Part shown: one piece after another, positions 37,326 to 45,383 of the stretch | Position numbering within the stretch: position 1 is the first letter of the stretch | Layout of the letters: each line of letters starts with the position of its first letter | Assembly (NCBI RefSeq): GCF_003072065.1 | Contig: NZ_QCYG01000003.1 | Location: 62,001-126,000 of the forward strand | Direction of reading: 5' to 3' | Source of the DNA: Thalassorhabdomicrobium marinisediminis | GTDB lineage: Bacteria; Pseudomonadota; Alphaproteobacteria; Rhodobacterales; Rhodobacteraceae | DNA length: 64,000 bases | The notes under the pieces: model-generated | The model's database searches: none | What the model was told of the DNA's origin: nothing | The model's input: the letters and a program-made list of their open reading frames with translations, nothing else | Program-made: the position numbers and the translations under genes

Positions 37326-38714
37326 ATGGCAAGTTATGACGTCATCATCATCGGCTCCGGCCCCGGCGGCTATGTCTGCGCTATCCGCTGTGCGCAACTC
37401 GGCCTGAAAACCGCCTGCGTCGAAGGGCGCGACACGCTGGGCGGCACCTGCCTGAACGTGGGCTGCATCCCCTCCAAGGCGTTGCTGCACTCCAGCCACA
37501 TGCTGCACGAGGCCGAGCACAATTTCGCCGCCATGGGCCTCAAGGGGAAATCGCCTTCGGTCGATTGGAAACAGATGCTGTCCTACAAGGATGACGTGAT
37601 CGGCCAGAACACCAAGGGCATCGAATTTCTGTTCAAAAAGAACAAGGTGGACTGGCTGAAAGGCTGGGGCTCGATCCCCGAGGCGGGCAAGGTCAAGGTC
37701 GGGGATGAGGTGCACGAGGCCAAGCACATCATCATCGCCTCGGGCTCTGAAGTCTCCTCCCTTCCCGGCGTCGAGATCGACGAAAAGACCGTCGTGTCCT
37801 CCACCGGCGCGCTGGAGCTCAAGAAGGTCCCCAACGACATGGTCGTGATCGGTGCCGGTGTCATCGGGCTTGAGCTGGGCTCGGTCTACAGCCGTCTGGG
37901 CGCCAATGTGACGGTGATCGAATTCCTCGACGCTGTGACGCCGGGCATGGATGCGGAAATCCAGAAGACCTTCCAGCGGACGCTGAAGAAACAGGGGCTG
38001 AAGTTCGTCATGGGCGCCGCCGTGCAAGGGGTCGAGACCAAGGGCGGCAAGGCCACGGTGACTTACAAGCTGCGCAAGGACGACAGCGAGCACAGCGTCG
38101 ATGCGGATACGGTGCTGGTCGCCACGGGCCGCCGCCCCTACACCGACGGGCTGGGGCTGGATAAGCTGGGCGTCGAGATGTCCGACCGCGGCCAGATCAA
38201 GACCGACGCGCACTACAAGACGAGCATTGATGGTATCTACGCCATCGGCGACTGCATCGACGGCCCCATGCTGGCCCACAAGGCCGAGGATGAGGGCATG
38301 GCCTGCGCCGAAGGGCTGGCCGGCCAGAAGCCCCACGTGAACTACGATGTGATCCCCGGCGTGATCTACACCCACCCCGAGGTGGCCGCAGTGGGGGCCA
38401 CGGAGCAGCAGCTCAAGGACGCCGGACGTGACTACAAGGTCGGCAAATTCTCCTTCATGGGCAACGGGCGGGCGAAGGCCAATTTCGCGGGCGACGGCTT
38501 CGTGAAAATCCTTGCGGACAAGACGACCGATCGCATTCTGGGCGCCCATATCATCGGCCCCATGGCGGGCGATCTGATCCACGAGATCTGCGTCGCCATG
38601 GAGTTCGGCGCAGCGGCCGAGGATCTGGCCCGCACCTGCCACGCGCATCCGACCTATTCCGAGGCCGTGCGCGAAGCAGCACTGGCCTGTGGCGATGGCG
38701 CGATCCACGCCTGA
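37326..38714 (+). CDS. lpd: Dihydrolipoyl dehydrogenase (E3)
   Basis: The 462-residue flavoenzyme reoxidises dihydrolipoamide with NAD. The FAD motif [12 protein letters not shown] (about 8-19), the redox disulfide [16 protein letters not shown], the NAD motif [19 protein letters not shown] and the C-terminal His-Glu dyad in [10 protein letters not shown] are all present. It is the last gene of the suc-odh operon. It has no N-terminal lipoyl domain. AAAAAGGAAAA upstream supports the start. Confidence 0.98.
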   Translation: MASYDVIIIGSGPGGYVCAIRCAQLGLKTACVEGRDTLGGTCLNVGCIPSKALLHSSHMLHEAEHNFAAMGLKGKSPSVDWKQMLSYKDDVIGQNTKGIEFLFKKNKVDWLKGWGSIPEAGKVKVGDEVHEAKHIIIASGSEVSSLPGVEIDEKTVVSSTGALELKKVPNDMVVIGAGVIGLELGSVYSRLGANVTVIEFLDAVTPGMDAEIQKTFQRTLKKQGLKFVMGAAVQGVETKGGKATVTYKLRKDDSEHSVDADTVLVATGRRPYTDGLGLDKLGVEMSDRGQIKTDAHYKTSIDGIYAIGDCIDGPMLAHKAEDEGMACAEGLAGQKPHVNYDVIPGVIYTHPEVAAVGATEQQLKDAGRDYKVGKFSFMGNGRAKANFAGDGFVKILADKTTDRILGAHIIGPMAGDLIHEICVAMEFGAAAEDLARTCHAHPTYSEAVREAALACGDGAIHA

Positions 38715-38741
38715 ACCGGGCCAACCGGGCCAACGAATATG

Positions 38742-38770
38742 ACGGGCGGTGCCGCAAAAGGCCCGCCCGT
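38742..38770 (+). terminator. Hairpin at the end of the suc-odh operon
   Basis: An 8-bp stem (ACGGGCGG at 38742-38749 with CCGCCCGT at 38763-38770) lies 28 nt after lpd. It lacks a T-run, so it may be an imperfect or factor-dependent terminator. Confidence 0.5.
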
Positions 38771-38849
38771 TGTCCGCTCAGGGCCACAGCCGTGCCACAT
38801 ATGGACACGACAACGATGGGGACGATTGTAGCGTAGAGTGAGCCCGAAC

Positions 38850-39326
38850 ATGTCCCCAACCGATCCCGCGCCCCGTTCGCGCTTTTCCCTGCCCTCGCTG
38901 CCCTCCCTGTTCCGCGTATTTCGACGCACCCCCGGGCCGGAGCAGCTTGCGCTGCATGCCGTCGTGGCCATGTCGCAGGTGGTCATCGCCACGGGACGGA
39001 TGGACGACGCTGCCGTGCAGCAGATCGCGGCGATCCTGACGCGGTTGACCGGTCGCGAATATGGGCCGACGCAGGTGATGGAGATGTTGCAAAAGCTCAA
39101 CCCCACGGCCGAGGATCTGGCGCAGGTCGGGCAAGATCTGCCGGAACGGGATCGCGAGATCGTGCTGGAGGCGGCGCTGCAACTGGCCGTCGCCAAGGGC
39201 GAGATCCGCCCCCCGGAATATGAGGTCGTCTCGGATCTGGCGCTTCGGATGCAGGTCGGGGCGGAAGCCTTCCGCCGCGCGGTGCGCAACGTCTCGGCGC
39301 ATTTTCAGGCGATGCGGGCGGCCTAG
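38850..39326 (+). CDS. TerB-like cytoplasmic protein of unknown function
   Basis: The 158-residue protein has a basic, proline-rich start and then an all-helical region (about 35-155) with the acidic pattern of TerB-like folds (MSQVVIATGRMDDAAVQQIAAIL, LEAALQLAVAKGEIRPPE). TerB domains occur in stress and tellurite-resistance proteins, and the role here is unknown. A GTG start at 38838 is an alternative. Its stop overlaps the stop of the convergent GntR gene by 4 nt. Confidence 0.7.
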   Translation: MSPTDPAPRSRFSLPSLPSLFRVFRRTPGPEQLALHAVVAMSQVVIATGRMDDAAVQQIAAILTRLTGREYGPTQVMEMLQKLNPTAEDLAQVGQDLPERDREIVLEAALQLAVAKGEIRPPEYEVVSDLALRMQVGAEAFRRAVRNVSAHFQAMRAA

Positions 39327-39973
39327 ACCTTCAGCATCCGCAGGCCCTGGGTCGCGTCGGAGCGCACGGCGAGTTTAAGGCTCGCTTCGTCCCCCGCTTT
39401 CAACGCGGCCAGAATCAGCTTGTGATTGCGCGGCGGCTCGGTCCGGCGCAGGCGACCATAGAGTTTCGACATCGTCGGCCCCAGTTGCAGCCAGATCGTC
39501 TCGGCCATGGCGAGCATCGCGGGGGCCTGCGCGCGCAGATAAAGCGTGCGGTGAAATTCGAGGTTCAGCCGGATGTAGCCCGGCGCGTCCTGCCGCGCGA
39601 TCACCCCGCCGACGCGGGCGTTGATCTCTTCCAGCCGCTCGATCAGGGCCATGTGGGCGCGGGGCAAGGCGCGGGCGGCCAGTTCCGGCTCAAGCAAGGC
39701 ACGCAGGGCGGCGAGTTCCTCGATCCGCTCGTTGCTCAGCTCCGGCGTCGAGACCCGCCCGGACGAGGACAAGAACAGCGCGCCTTCGGCCACCAGCCGC
39801 CGCACGGCTTCCCGCGCGGGCGTCATGGAGACGTCGAAATCCTTGCCGATCCCGCGCAGGGTCAGTGCCACGCCGGGATGAATTTCCCCGTGCATGATGC
39901 GTTGGCGCAGGGTGCGATAGACACGGTCATGGGCCGCACCGGGACCGTCACTGGCTTTGGTCTGGATCAACAT
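39323..39973 (-). CDS. GntR-family regulator (FadR/FCD type), candidate TCA-cycle regulator
   Basis: The 216-residue protein has an N-terminal winged helix (about 15-75, LRGIGKDFDVSMTPAREAVRRL) and a C-terminal all-helical FCD ligand domain with metal-site-type histidines in LEFHRTLYL and RNHKLILAAL. Such proteins bind short GT-N-AC palindromes and respond to organic acids. A GTGATCAC palindrome lies only 10 nt upstream of its start, and paired copies lie before sdhC and sucC. I infer that it controls the TCA operons and itself. The start has no visible ribosome binding site, so a leaderless mRNA is possible. Confidence 0.92.
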   Translation of the reverse strand: MLIQTKASDGPGAAHDRVYRTLRQRIMHGEIHPGVALTLRGIGKDFDVSMTPAREAVRRLVAEGALFLSSSGRVSTPELSNERIEELAALRALLEPELAARALPRAHMALIERLEEINARVGGVIARQDAPGYIRLNLEFHRTLYLRAQAPAMLAMAETIWLQLGPTMSKLYGRLRRTEPPRNHKLILAALKAGDEASLKLAVRSDATQGLRMLKV

Positions 39974-39982
39974 GGGTTATTT

Positions 39983-39990
39983 GTGATCAC
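39983..39990. promoter_or_regulatory. Single GTGATCAC palindrome at the GntR gene start
   Basis: The core sits in TTTGTGATCACGAA. On the gene strand a TTGACC (40003-40008) lies about 12 nt upstream, so the palindrome would fall in the promoter spacer or -10 region. That position suits autorepression. Confidence 0.65.
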
Positions 39991-40004
39991 GAAGCGCGGC
40001 AAGG

Positions 40005-40694
40005 TCAATCGAAACGCACCCGGTGCAGGGCGGACCCATTGTCGCGCAGCCACTGGCGGCACTCTGCATGGGGCCCGAAGAGGGTCTCAACCGCGGCCCA
40101 GAAGCGCGGGGAATGGTCCATGTGGGCAAGATGGGCGACCTCATGGGCGGCGACGTAGTCGAGCACCCGGGGCGGGGCCATGATCAGCCGCCACGAATAC
40201 ATCAGGTTGCCGGCCGAGGTGCAGGACCCCCAACGCGACCGGGTGTCGCGCAGGGTGATCCGGCTGTAGGGCCGCCCAAGGGCTGCGGCGTAGCGGTCCG
40301 ACGCCTCGGCCAGCGCATCCCGCGCTTGCAGCTTGAGAAAGGCGGCCACCCGTTTGCCCACAAGCGCAGGCGCGTCGGGCAGGACCAACGCGCCATCCTG
40401 CAGCCGCGCGCGTTTCACATCGCCCGCGACCAGCGGCAAAGCCTCTCCCCGATAAAGCACGCTGCCGCCCAGCCGGAGCACCTGTTCGGGGGCCACGTCG
40501 GCCAGATGGCGACGCAACCAGTCTTCGCGGTCGCGCAGGAAGGCCATGCCTTCGCGCTCGGGCACGCGGGGGGGCAGCGTCAGTGTCGCCCGCCCGTCCA
40601 GCCGCGAGATGCGCAAGGACAGCCGCCGCGCCCGTGCGGAGCGGCGCAGTTGCACCTGCACCGGGGGGTTGCCATCGAGGATCAGAACGCCCAT
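40005..40694 (-). CDS. M48/YgjP-type (DUF45) metallopeptidase
   Basis: The 229-residue protein matches the YgjP-like DUF45 family: an N-terminal beta-rich part (VQVQLRRSARARRLSLRISRLDG), the RWGSCTSAGNLMYSWRLIMAPP block and the zinc motif HEVAH in VAAHEVAHLAHMDHSPRFW. The family is predicted to be a zinc peptidase and is often associated with UTP pyrophosphatase-like activity reports, so the substrate remains open. I chose the ATG at 40694 (MGVLILDGNPP). It reads toward the GntR gene, whose promoter overlaps its 3' end. Confidence 0.88.
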   Translation of the reverse strand: MGVLILDGNPPVQVQLRRSARARRLSLRISRLDGRATLTLPPRVPEREGMAFLRDREDWLRRHLADVAPEQVLRLGGSVLYRGEALPLVAGDVKRARLQDGALVLPDAPALVGKRVAAFLKLQARDALAEASDRYAAALGRPYSRITLRDTRSRWGSCTSAGNLMYSWRLIMAPPRVLDYVAAHEVAHLAHMDHSPRFWAAVETLFGPHAECRQWLRDNGSALHRVRFD

Positions 40695-40812
40695 GTGTGC
40701 CTTTCGCGAAAATCCGGTGCCGATAGTCTTTGACACGCCCAAGGTGCTATGGCAATTGACGCCGATCCAGCCCGGGCGAGTCCCGTGCTGCCATGATATG
40801 AAGGATGAACAG

Positions 40813-41139
40813 ATGCCAAAGGAAGAGTGGGGCACAAAGCGCCTCTGCCCAACCACCGGAAAGCGGTTCTACGATTTGAACGCCTCGCCGATCATCAGCC
40901 CTTACACCGGCGAAGAGGTCGAGGTCGAGACGGGCAAGACCCGCACGATGCAGGCCGATGCCGCCGATGCACAGAACAAGGCGAAGGCCGCCGAGGCGGA
41001 CGAGGAAGATCTGGTTCTCGACGATGAAGAGGACGTGGAAGCCGATCTGGGCGACGATGTGCTTGAAGATGACGACGACGACAACGACGTTCCGCTTGAG
41101 GAAATCGCCGATGTCGCAGCGCCGGATGATGAATCCTAA
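40813..41139 (+). CDS. TIGR02300 (FYDLN acid) family protein
   Basis: The 108-residue protein begins MPKEEWGTKRLCPTTGKRFYDLN, the signature of this alphaproteobacterial family, followed by a highly acidic C-terminal tail (runs of D and E from about residue 60). The N-terminal CPTTG may be half of a zinc ribbon. AAGG at 40801-40804 supports the ATG at 40813. The function is unknown. It often lies next to a tRNA gene or aroA, and here tRNA-Ala follows at 117 nt. Confidence 0.92.
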   Translation: MPKEEWGTKRLCPTTGKRFYDLNASPIISPYTGEEVEVETGKTRTMQADAADAQNKAKAAEADEEDLVLDDEEDVEADLGDDVLEDDDDDNDVPLEEIADVAAPDDES

Positions 41140-41255
41140 TTTTTCCGGTTTCGGGCGGGATTTTACTCTTGATCTCGCCCGCGCCGCCGCCTAGACAGCG
41201 GCTTGTCGCGGACGCTGTTCCAACAGCAACACCAGACCCGCGACACCCTTGGTAA

Positions 41256-41331
41256 GGGGCATTAGCTCAGCTGGGAGAGCGCCTGCATGGCATGCAGGAG
41301 GTCAGCGGTTCGATCCCGCTATGCTCCACCA
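41256..41331 (+). tRNA. tRNA-Ala (anticodon GGC)
   Basis: The 76-nt gene folds into a normal cloverleaf: acceptor GGGGCAT with ATGCTCC, D arm GCTCAGCTGGGAGAGC, anticodon stem CCTGC/GCAGG around loop ATGGCAT (anticodon GGC at 41289-41291), and T arm with GGTTCGATCC. The 3' CCA is encoded (41329-41331). No integrase or attachment-site duplication is seen beside it. Confidence 0.97.
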
Positions 41332-41466
41332 TTCCCCCCCCGGTTTATGATGTGTAGCGCCGTGCGCGCCTGTGATGTGGGCCGATTGGTGTGCGCCCCT
41401 TGCGCGCAGCACCCTTGAGCCGTTCCGGCCTTGATTTTCGGGCCCACCACCACAGGTGGAGCCGTA

Positions 41467-42411
41467 ATGACAGAGCTAAGCACCCGCCTTCACCACATCA
41501 TCGACGAAGCCCTTCTCGACGCGAGCGAGATCGAGGATTGGGGCCGCAGTGCCGATTACATCCCGCCCCTTGCGCAGGTCGATCCGCGGCAGGCGGCGGT
41601 CTCGGTCTGCCTGCCCGACGGCACGATGGTGAACGCCGGGGAAAGCCGCAAGGCCTTCTCGATCCAGAGCATCTCAAAGGTGTTCAGTCTGGCGCTGGCC
41701 ATGGGGCGCTATGGCGACCTGTTGTGGCAGATCGTGGGGCGCGAACCTTCGGGGACGCATTTCGCCTCGCTCGCCGCGCTTGAGGCGAATGAGGGGCGCC
41801 CCCGCAACCCGTTCGAGAATGCCGGTGCCATCGCCACCACCGGCGCGCTTCTGAAGGGGTATGAGCCGCGCGAGACCTTGTCGGAGCTGGTGCGATTCGT
41901 CCGCGATATGGCGGGTGACGAAAGCATTCTGATCGACGCCGAAGTGGCGCGGCTCGAGACGGAAAGCGGCTTTCGCAACACCGCGATTGCGAATTTCCTG
42001 CGCCACAACGGGATTTTGACCGAAGACCCGGACCGGGTTCTGGGCACCTATTTCCACCAATGCGCCATCGAGATGACGACGCGGCAGTTGGCCCGCGCGG
42101 GGGCGACGCTGGCGCAACTGCCCTGCGCCAACATCACCCTTGGCGCGGATCGCATCCAGCGGATCAACGCGCTGATGCTGACCTGCGGGCTTTATAACGA
42201 ATCCGGCGATTTCGCCTTTGAGGTGGGACTGCCGGCCAAAAGCGGCGTGGGGGGCGGGTTGCTTATCTCGGTGCCTTATCAGGCGTCGATTGCGATCTGG
42301 ACGCCCGGGCTGAACGCCAAGGGCAATCCGATGATCGCAATCTATTTGGCGAAACGAATCGCCGACGAAATGGGCTGGTCGATCTTCGCCAAACCCGCCG
42401 AAACCCTGTGA
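41467..42411 (+). CDS. glsA: Glutaminase
   Basis: The 314-residue serine-dependent beta-lactamase-fold enzyme hydrolyses glutamine to glutamate and ammonia. The catalytic SxxK motif is in FSIQSISKVF (about 61-70), with NPFENAGAIATTG, the Tyr/Lys region and the C-terminal GVGGGLLISVPYQ block also conserved. GGTGGAG upstream supports the ATG at 41467. It is monocistronic after the tRNA gene. Confidence 0.96.
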   Translation: MTELSTRLHHIIDEALLDASEIEDWGRSADYIPPLAQVDPRQAAVSVCLPDGTMVNAGESRKAFSIQSISKVFSLALAMGRYGDLLWQIVGREPSGTHFASLAALEANEGRPRNPFENAGAIATTGALLKGYEPRETLSELVRFVRDMAGDESILIDAEVARLETESGFRNTAIANFLRHNGILTEDPDRVLGTYFHQCAIEMTTRQLARAGATLAQLPCANITLGADRIQRINALMLTCGLYNESGDFAFEVGLPAKSGVGGGLLISVPYQASIAIWTPGLNAKGNPMIAIYLAKRIADEMGWSIFAKPAETL

Positions 42412-42418
42412 AGTTGCG

Positions 42419-43258
42419 CTAGGGCTTTTTCGGCACGCTGTCGAAATCGCTTGCGTCGTGGCGTTCGCGCAGTTGCTCGTGCGGCGCGCCGCTGGCGCGG
42501 TTGACCATGCGCCCGCGCACATAGGCGGGGCGCGACATCACGTCATCGGCCCAGCGCTGCACGTTCTCATAGCCCTCAGCCTCAAGGAACTCGGCCGCGT
42601 CGTAGGTCTGCCCCTTCACCAGTGAGCCATACCAAGGTGCCACGGCCATGTCGGCGATGGTGTAGGTGTCGCCCGCGATGTAGCGGTAATCCTCAAGCTG
42701 CTTGTCGAGCACGTCGAGCTGGCGCTTGACCTCCATCGTGAAGCGGTTGATCGGGTATTCCATGGGCTCGGGCGCATAGGCGTAGAAATGGCCGAAGCCG
42801 CCACCCAGATAGGGGGCCGAACCTTGCAGCCAGAACAGCCAGTTCAACGTCTCGGTGCGGCCTTCGATGTCGCGCGGCAGGAAGGCGCGGAACTTCTCGG
42901 CCAGATAGAGCAGGATCGCGCCGCTTTCAAAAACGCGCACGCCGGTGGATTTGTCGAACAGGGCGGGAATTTTCGAGTTCGGGTTCAGATCGACGAAGCC
43001 GCTGGAGAACTGGTCCCCCTCCCCGATGTCGATGAACCACGCGTCGTAGTCCGCCGCATGGCCCGCGGCCAGAAGCTCTTCCAGCATCACGGTCACCTTG
43101 ACGCCGTTGGGCGTGGCCAGCGAATGCAGTTGCAACGGGTGCTTGCCCACCGGCAGGTCCTTGTCGTGGGTCGGGCCCGACACCGGCCGGTTGGTGCTGG
43201 CGAACTTGCCGCCATTCTCGGAATCCCAGGTCCAGACTTTGGGGGGCGTGTAACTCAT
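42419..43258 (-). CDS. yghU: YghU-type glutathione S-transferase / disulfide-bond oxidoreductase
   Basis: The 279-residue protein fits the Nu-class GST YghU: an extended N-terminus (YTPPKVWTWDSENGGKFASTNRPVSGP), a thioredoxin-fold domain with the LHSLATPNGVKVTVMLEEL active-site Thr-Pro-Asn region, the VFESGAILLYLAEK glutathione site and an all-helical C-terminal domain. Such enzymes bind two glutathiones and reduce disulfides or organic peroxides. It converges with glsA with 7 nt between stops and is divergent to the IclR regulator. Confidence 0.92.
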   Translation of the reverse strand: MSYTPPKVWTWDSENGGKFASTNRPVSGPTHDKDLPVGKHPLQLHSLATPNGVKVTVMLEELLAAGHAADYDAWFIDIGEGDQFSSGFVDLNPNSKIPALFDKSTGVRVFESGAILLYLAEKFRAFLPRDIEGRTETLNWLFWLQGSAPYLGGGFGHFYAYAPEPMEYPINRFTMEVKRQLDVLDKQLEDYRYIAGDTYTIADMAVAPWYGSLVKGQTYDAAEFLEAEGYENVQRWADDVMSRPAYVRGRMVNRASGAPHEQLRERHDASDFDSVPKKP

Positions 43259-43422
43259 TTTGAACTTCCTTTCTTGCGCAGACCATAGGCTAGGCTACAG
43301 GGCCGCAGGTGCAATGGGATGGGGCGGAATAAATGCGAAACTTTCCGCCACGGGAAATTTGACAGCGCGGGGCATTCGTCCGATCAATGGCGACCCATTG
43401 ACCGTGACTGGACCGACCCGCG

Positions 43423-44217
43423 ATGACAAAGCCCCGCCCCACCGAAACGATCCCGACGAACCTGCGGCTGTTGGCCGTGCTGGAAGAGGTGGCCCAGGGC
43501 GGGGTGCCGGTGACGCCGACGGACGTGAACGCCCGTCTTGGCCTGCCGAAACCCACGATCCACCGTCTTTTCGCCACGCTTGAGGCCGAAGGCTTTCTTG
43601 AGCGGGATCTGGACGGGCGGACCTATTCGCCCGGTCCGCGGTTCCGCACCATGGCCACGGGGGTGTTGTCGTCCTTGCGGGTGCGCACGGCGCGGCTGGC
43701 GGTACTGCGCAAGCTGAGCGAGACCATCGGCGAGACCTGCAACATCTCTCTGCCCGACCGCGACGCGATGATCTATCTCGAGCGGGTCGAGACCGAATGG
43801 CCCCTGCGCATCCAGTTGCCCGTGGGCTCGAAGGTGCCCTTCTACTGCACCGCGTCGGGCAAGATGTATCTGTCCACCCTGCCCCGGTCCCATGTGACGC
43901 GCTATGCCGCGTCGGAACGGTTCGAAGCCAAGACGCCCCATACGATCACCTCGGCCGAGGCGCTTTTGGAAGAGGTGTCGCGCGTGCGCCAGCGCGGTTA
44001 TTCGCTGGACACCGAAGAGTTCATGGACGGGATGGTGGCGCTGGCTGTGCCGGTTCTGGACCGCAACAAGCGGCTGATCGCCACGCTTTCGTTCCACGCG
44101 CCAACCCTGCGCTTTGACACCGACAAGGCGGCGCGGTTCCTGCCGAACCTGCAAGCGGCGGCGGCGGATCTGAGCAGCCTGTTGTTGGATGCAGGGGCCG
44201 AAGCGTCACCCGCTTGA
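43423..44217 (+). CDS. IclR-family transcriptional regulator
   Basis: The 264-residue protein has an N-terminal winged helix (about 12-75, VTPTDVNARLGLPKPTIHRLFATLEAEGFL) and a C-terminal IclR effector domain with IGETCNISLPDRDAMIYLERVE and VPFYCTASGKMYLSTL. The effector and targets are unknown. It is divergent to the YghU gene with a 164-nt gap and converges with the mrp operon. Confidence 0.93.
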   Translation: MTKPRPTETIPTNLRLLAVLEEVAQGGVPVTPTDVNARLGLPKPTIHRLFATLEAEGFLERDLDGRTYSPGPRFRTMATGVLSSLRVRTARLAVLRKLSETIGETCNISLPDRDAMIYLERVETEWPLRIQLPVGSKVPFYCTASGKMYLSTLPRSHVTRYAASERFEAKTPHTITSAEALLEEVSRVRQRGYSLDTEEFMDGMVALAVPVLDRNKRLIATLSFHAPTLRFDTDKAARFLPNLQAAAADLSSLLLDAGAEASPA

Positions 44218-44226
44218 GCCGCGTCG

Positions 44227-44601
44227 CTAAATCACGTTTCCGTCTTCGTCGCGCTGGACCAGCGTTGACCACGTCTCGTCCGACTTGACCTTGGGCGGGG
44301 TGTCGCACGCGCGGCGGTGGATGTTCACCTTGCTGATGAAATTCGCCGAGATGGGCGCGGTGACAAACAGGAACGCCATGATCAGAAGCTCATGGAAGGA
44401 CCCGTCGCGGAAGACGTAGGAATGGCTCATCGCGGCCAGCAGAAGCGCGCCGATGCCCATGGTGCCGACCTTGGTGGGGGCGTGCAGGCGGGTCATCGGA
44501 TCGGGCAGTTTGACCAGCCCGATGGCGCCGACGAAGGTGAAGAAGGCCCCGATCAACAGGAACACGCCGACCGCATAGGTTCCGAACTCGCTCAGGGTCA
44601 T
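44227..44601 (-). CDS. mrpG: Na+(K+)/H+ antiporter subunit G
   Basis: The 124-residue membrane protein has three helices and the PDPMTRLHAPTKVGTMGIGALLLA block of MrpG/PhaG. The C-terminal tail is hydrophilic and longer than usual. It is the last gene of the mrp operon and overlaps mrpF by 4 nt. All Mrp subunits are needed for the complex in the cytoplasmic membrane. Confidence 0.94.
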   Translation of the reverse strand: MTLSEFGTYAVGVFLLIGAFFTFVGAIGLVKLPDPMTRLHAPTKVGTMGIGALLLAAMSHSYVFRDGSFHELLIMAFLFVTAPISANFISKVNIHRRACDTPPKVKSDETWSTLVQRDEDGNVI

Positions 44602-44885
44602 TCGATGATGTCCCCCCGCAGCACGAACCGCGCATAGGCCACGGTCGAGACGAAGCCCAGCATGGCGATGATCAGCGCGGCCTCGAAATACAGCCGTGAG
44701 CTTTGCGCGATGCCCAGAAGCACGATCAGACCGATGGCGTTCACCACCATCGTGTCCAGCGCCAGAATGCGGTCGCCCGTGCTGGGGCCGATCACAAGGC
44801 GCAGCATCGCCATAAGCGTCGAAAGCGCGACCGCACCAAAGGCGATCATCAGCGCGAAGCTGAGGAAGTCGGCAGCAGGCATCAT
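44598..44885 (-). CDS. mrpF: Na+(K+)/H+ antiporter subunit F
   Basis: The 95-residue protein has three helices and the RLVIGPSTGDRILALDTMVVNAIGLIVL segment, the MrpF/PhaF signature. It overlaps mrpE and mrpG by 4 nt on each side. MrpF homologues carry ions with the complex and one has been tied to cholate efflux in Bacillus. Confidence 0.95.
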   Translation of the reverse strand: MMPAADFLSFALMIAFGAVALSTLMAMLRLVIGPSTGDRILALDTMVVNAIGLIVLLGIAQSSRLYFEAALIIAMLGFVSTVAYARFVLRGDIIE

Positions 44886-45382
44886 ACGAAAATCTCCTTC
44901 AGGCGGGCCTCGTAACGGGTTTTGATGTCATCGCGGACGGCGTCCGGATCGTCGGTGTGCAGCACATGCACCAGAAGATAGTGCCCGCGGCTCGACATAT
45001 CCGCCGAGACGGTGCCGGGCGTCAGGGTGATCGTCCCGGCAAGCACGCTGATCGCTTCAGGCTGGCGCAGATCGAGGGGGATCTTGATCCACGTCGGCCG
45101 CAGCTTCTTGCGCGGCTTGGTCAGCACGATCCACGCCACCTGCACGTTGGCGATGACGATATCATACAGCACCAGGAATACGTAGAGGATCATCCGCCCC
45201 AGCTTGAACCCCGTGGGCCGGTCTGGCCACCACGCGGCGAAAGCGCGCGGAATGACCGTGCCAAGGATCAGCCCAAAGACCGCCATTCCGGCGCTCACGT
45301 TGTTTTGCAGGATCACCCAGACCACGGCCAGCAGCAGCGTCATCACGGGGTGCGGGAAAAGCCAGTTGAACAGCCGGGTCAT
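44882..45382 (-). CDS. mrpE: Na+(K+)/H+ antiporter subunit E
   Basis: The 166-residue protein has two or three N-terminal helices and a cytoplasmic C-terminal part with SVLAGTITLTPGTVSADMSSRGHYLLVHVL, typical of MrpE/PhaE. It lies 1 nt after mrpD and overlaps mrpF by 4 nt. Length is normal. Confidence 0.95.
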   Translation of the reverse strand: MTRLFNWLFPHPVMTLLLAVVWVILQNNVSAGMAVFGLILGTVIPRAFAAWWPDRPTGFKLGRMILYVFLVLYDIVIANVQVAWIVLTKPRKKLRPTWIKIPLDLRQPEAISVLAGTITLTPGTVSADMSSRGHYLLVHVLHTDDPDAVRDDIKTRYEARLKEIFV

Positions 45383-45383
45383 G

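Noticed and set aside
41256-41331. tRNA-Ala as an integration site for a genomic island
   Set aside because: No integrase, no direct repeat of the tRNA 3' end and no change in base composition nearby.
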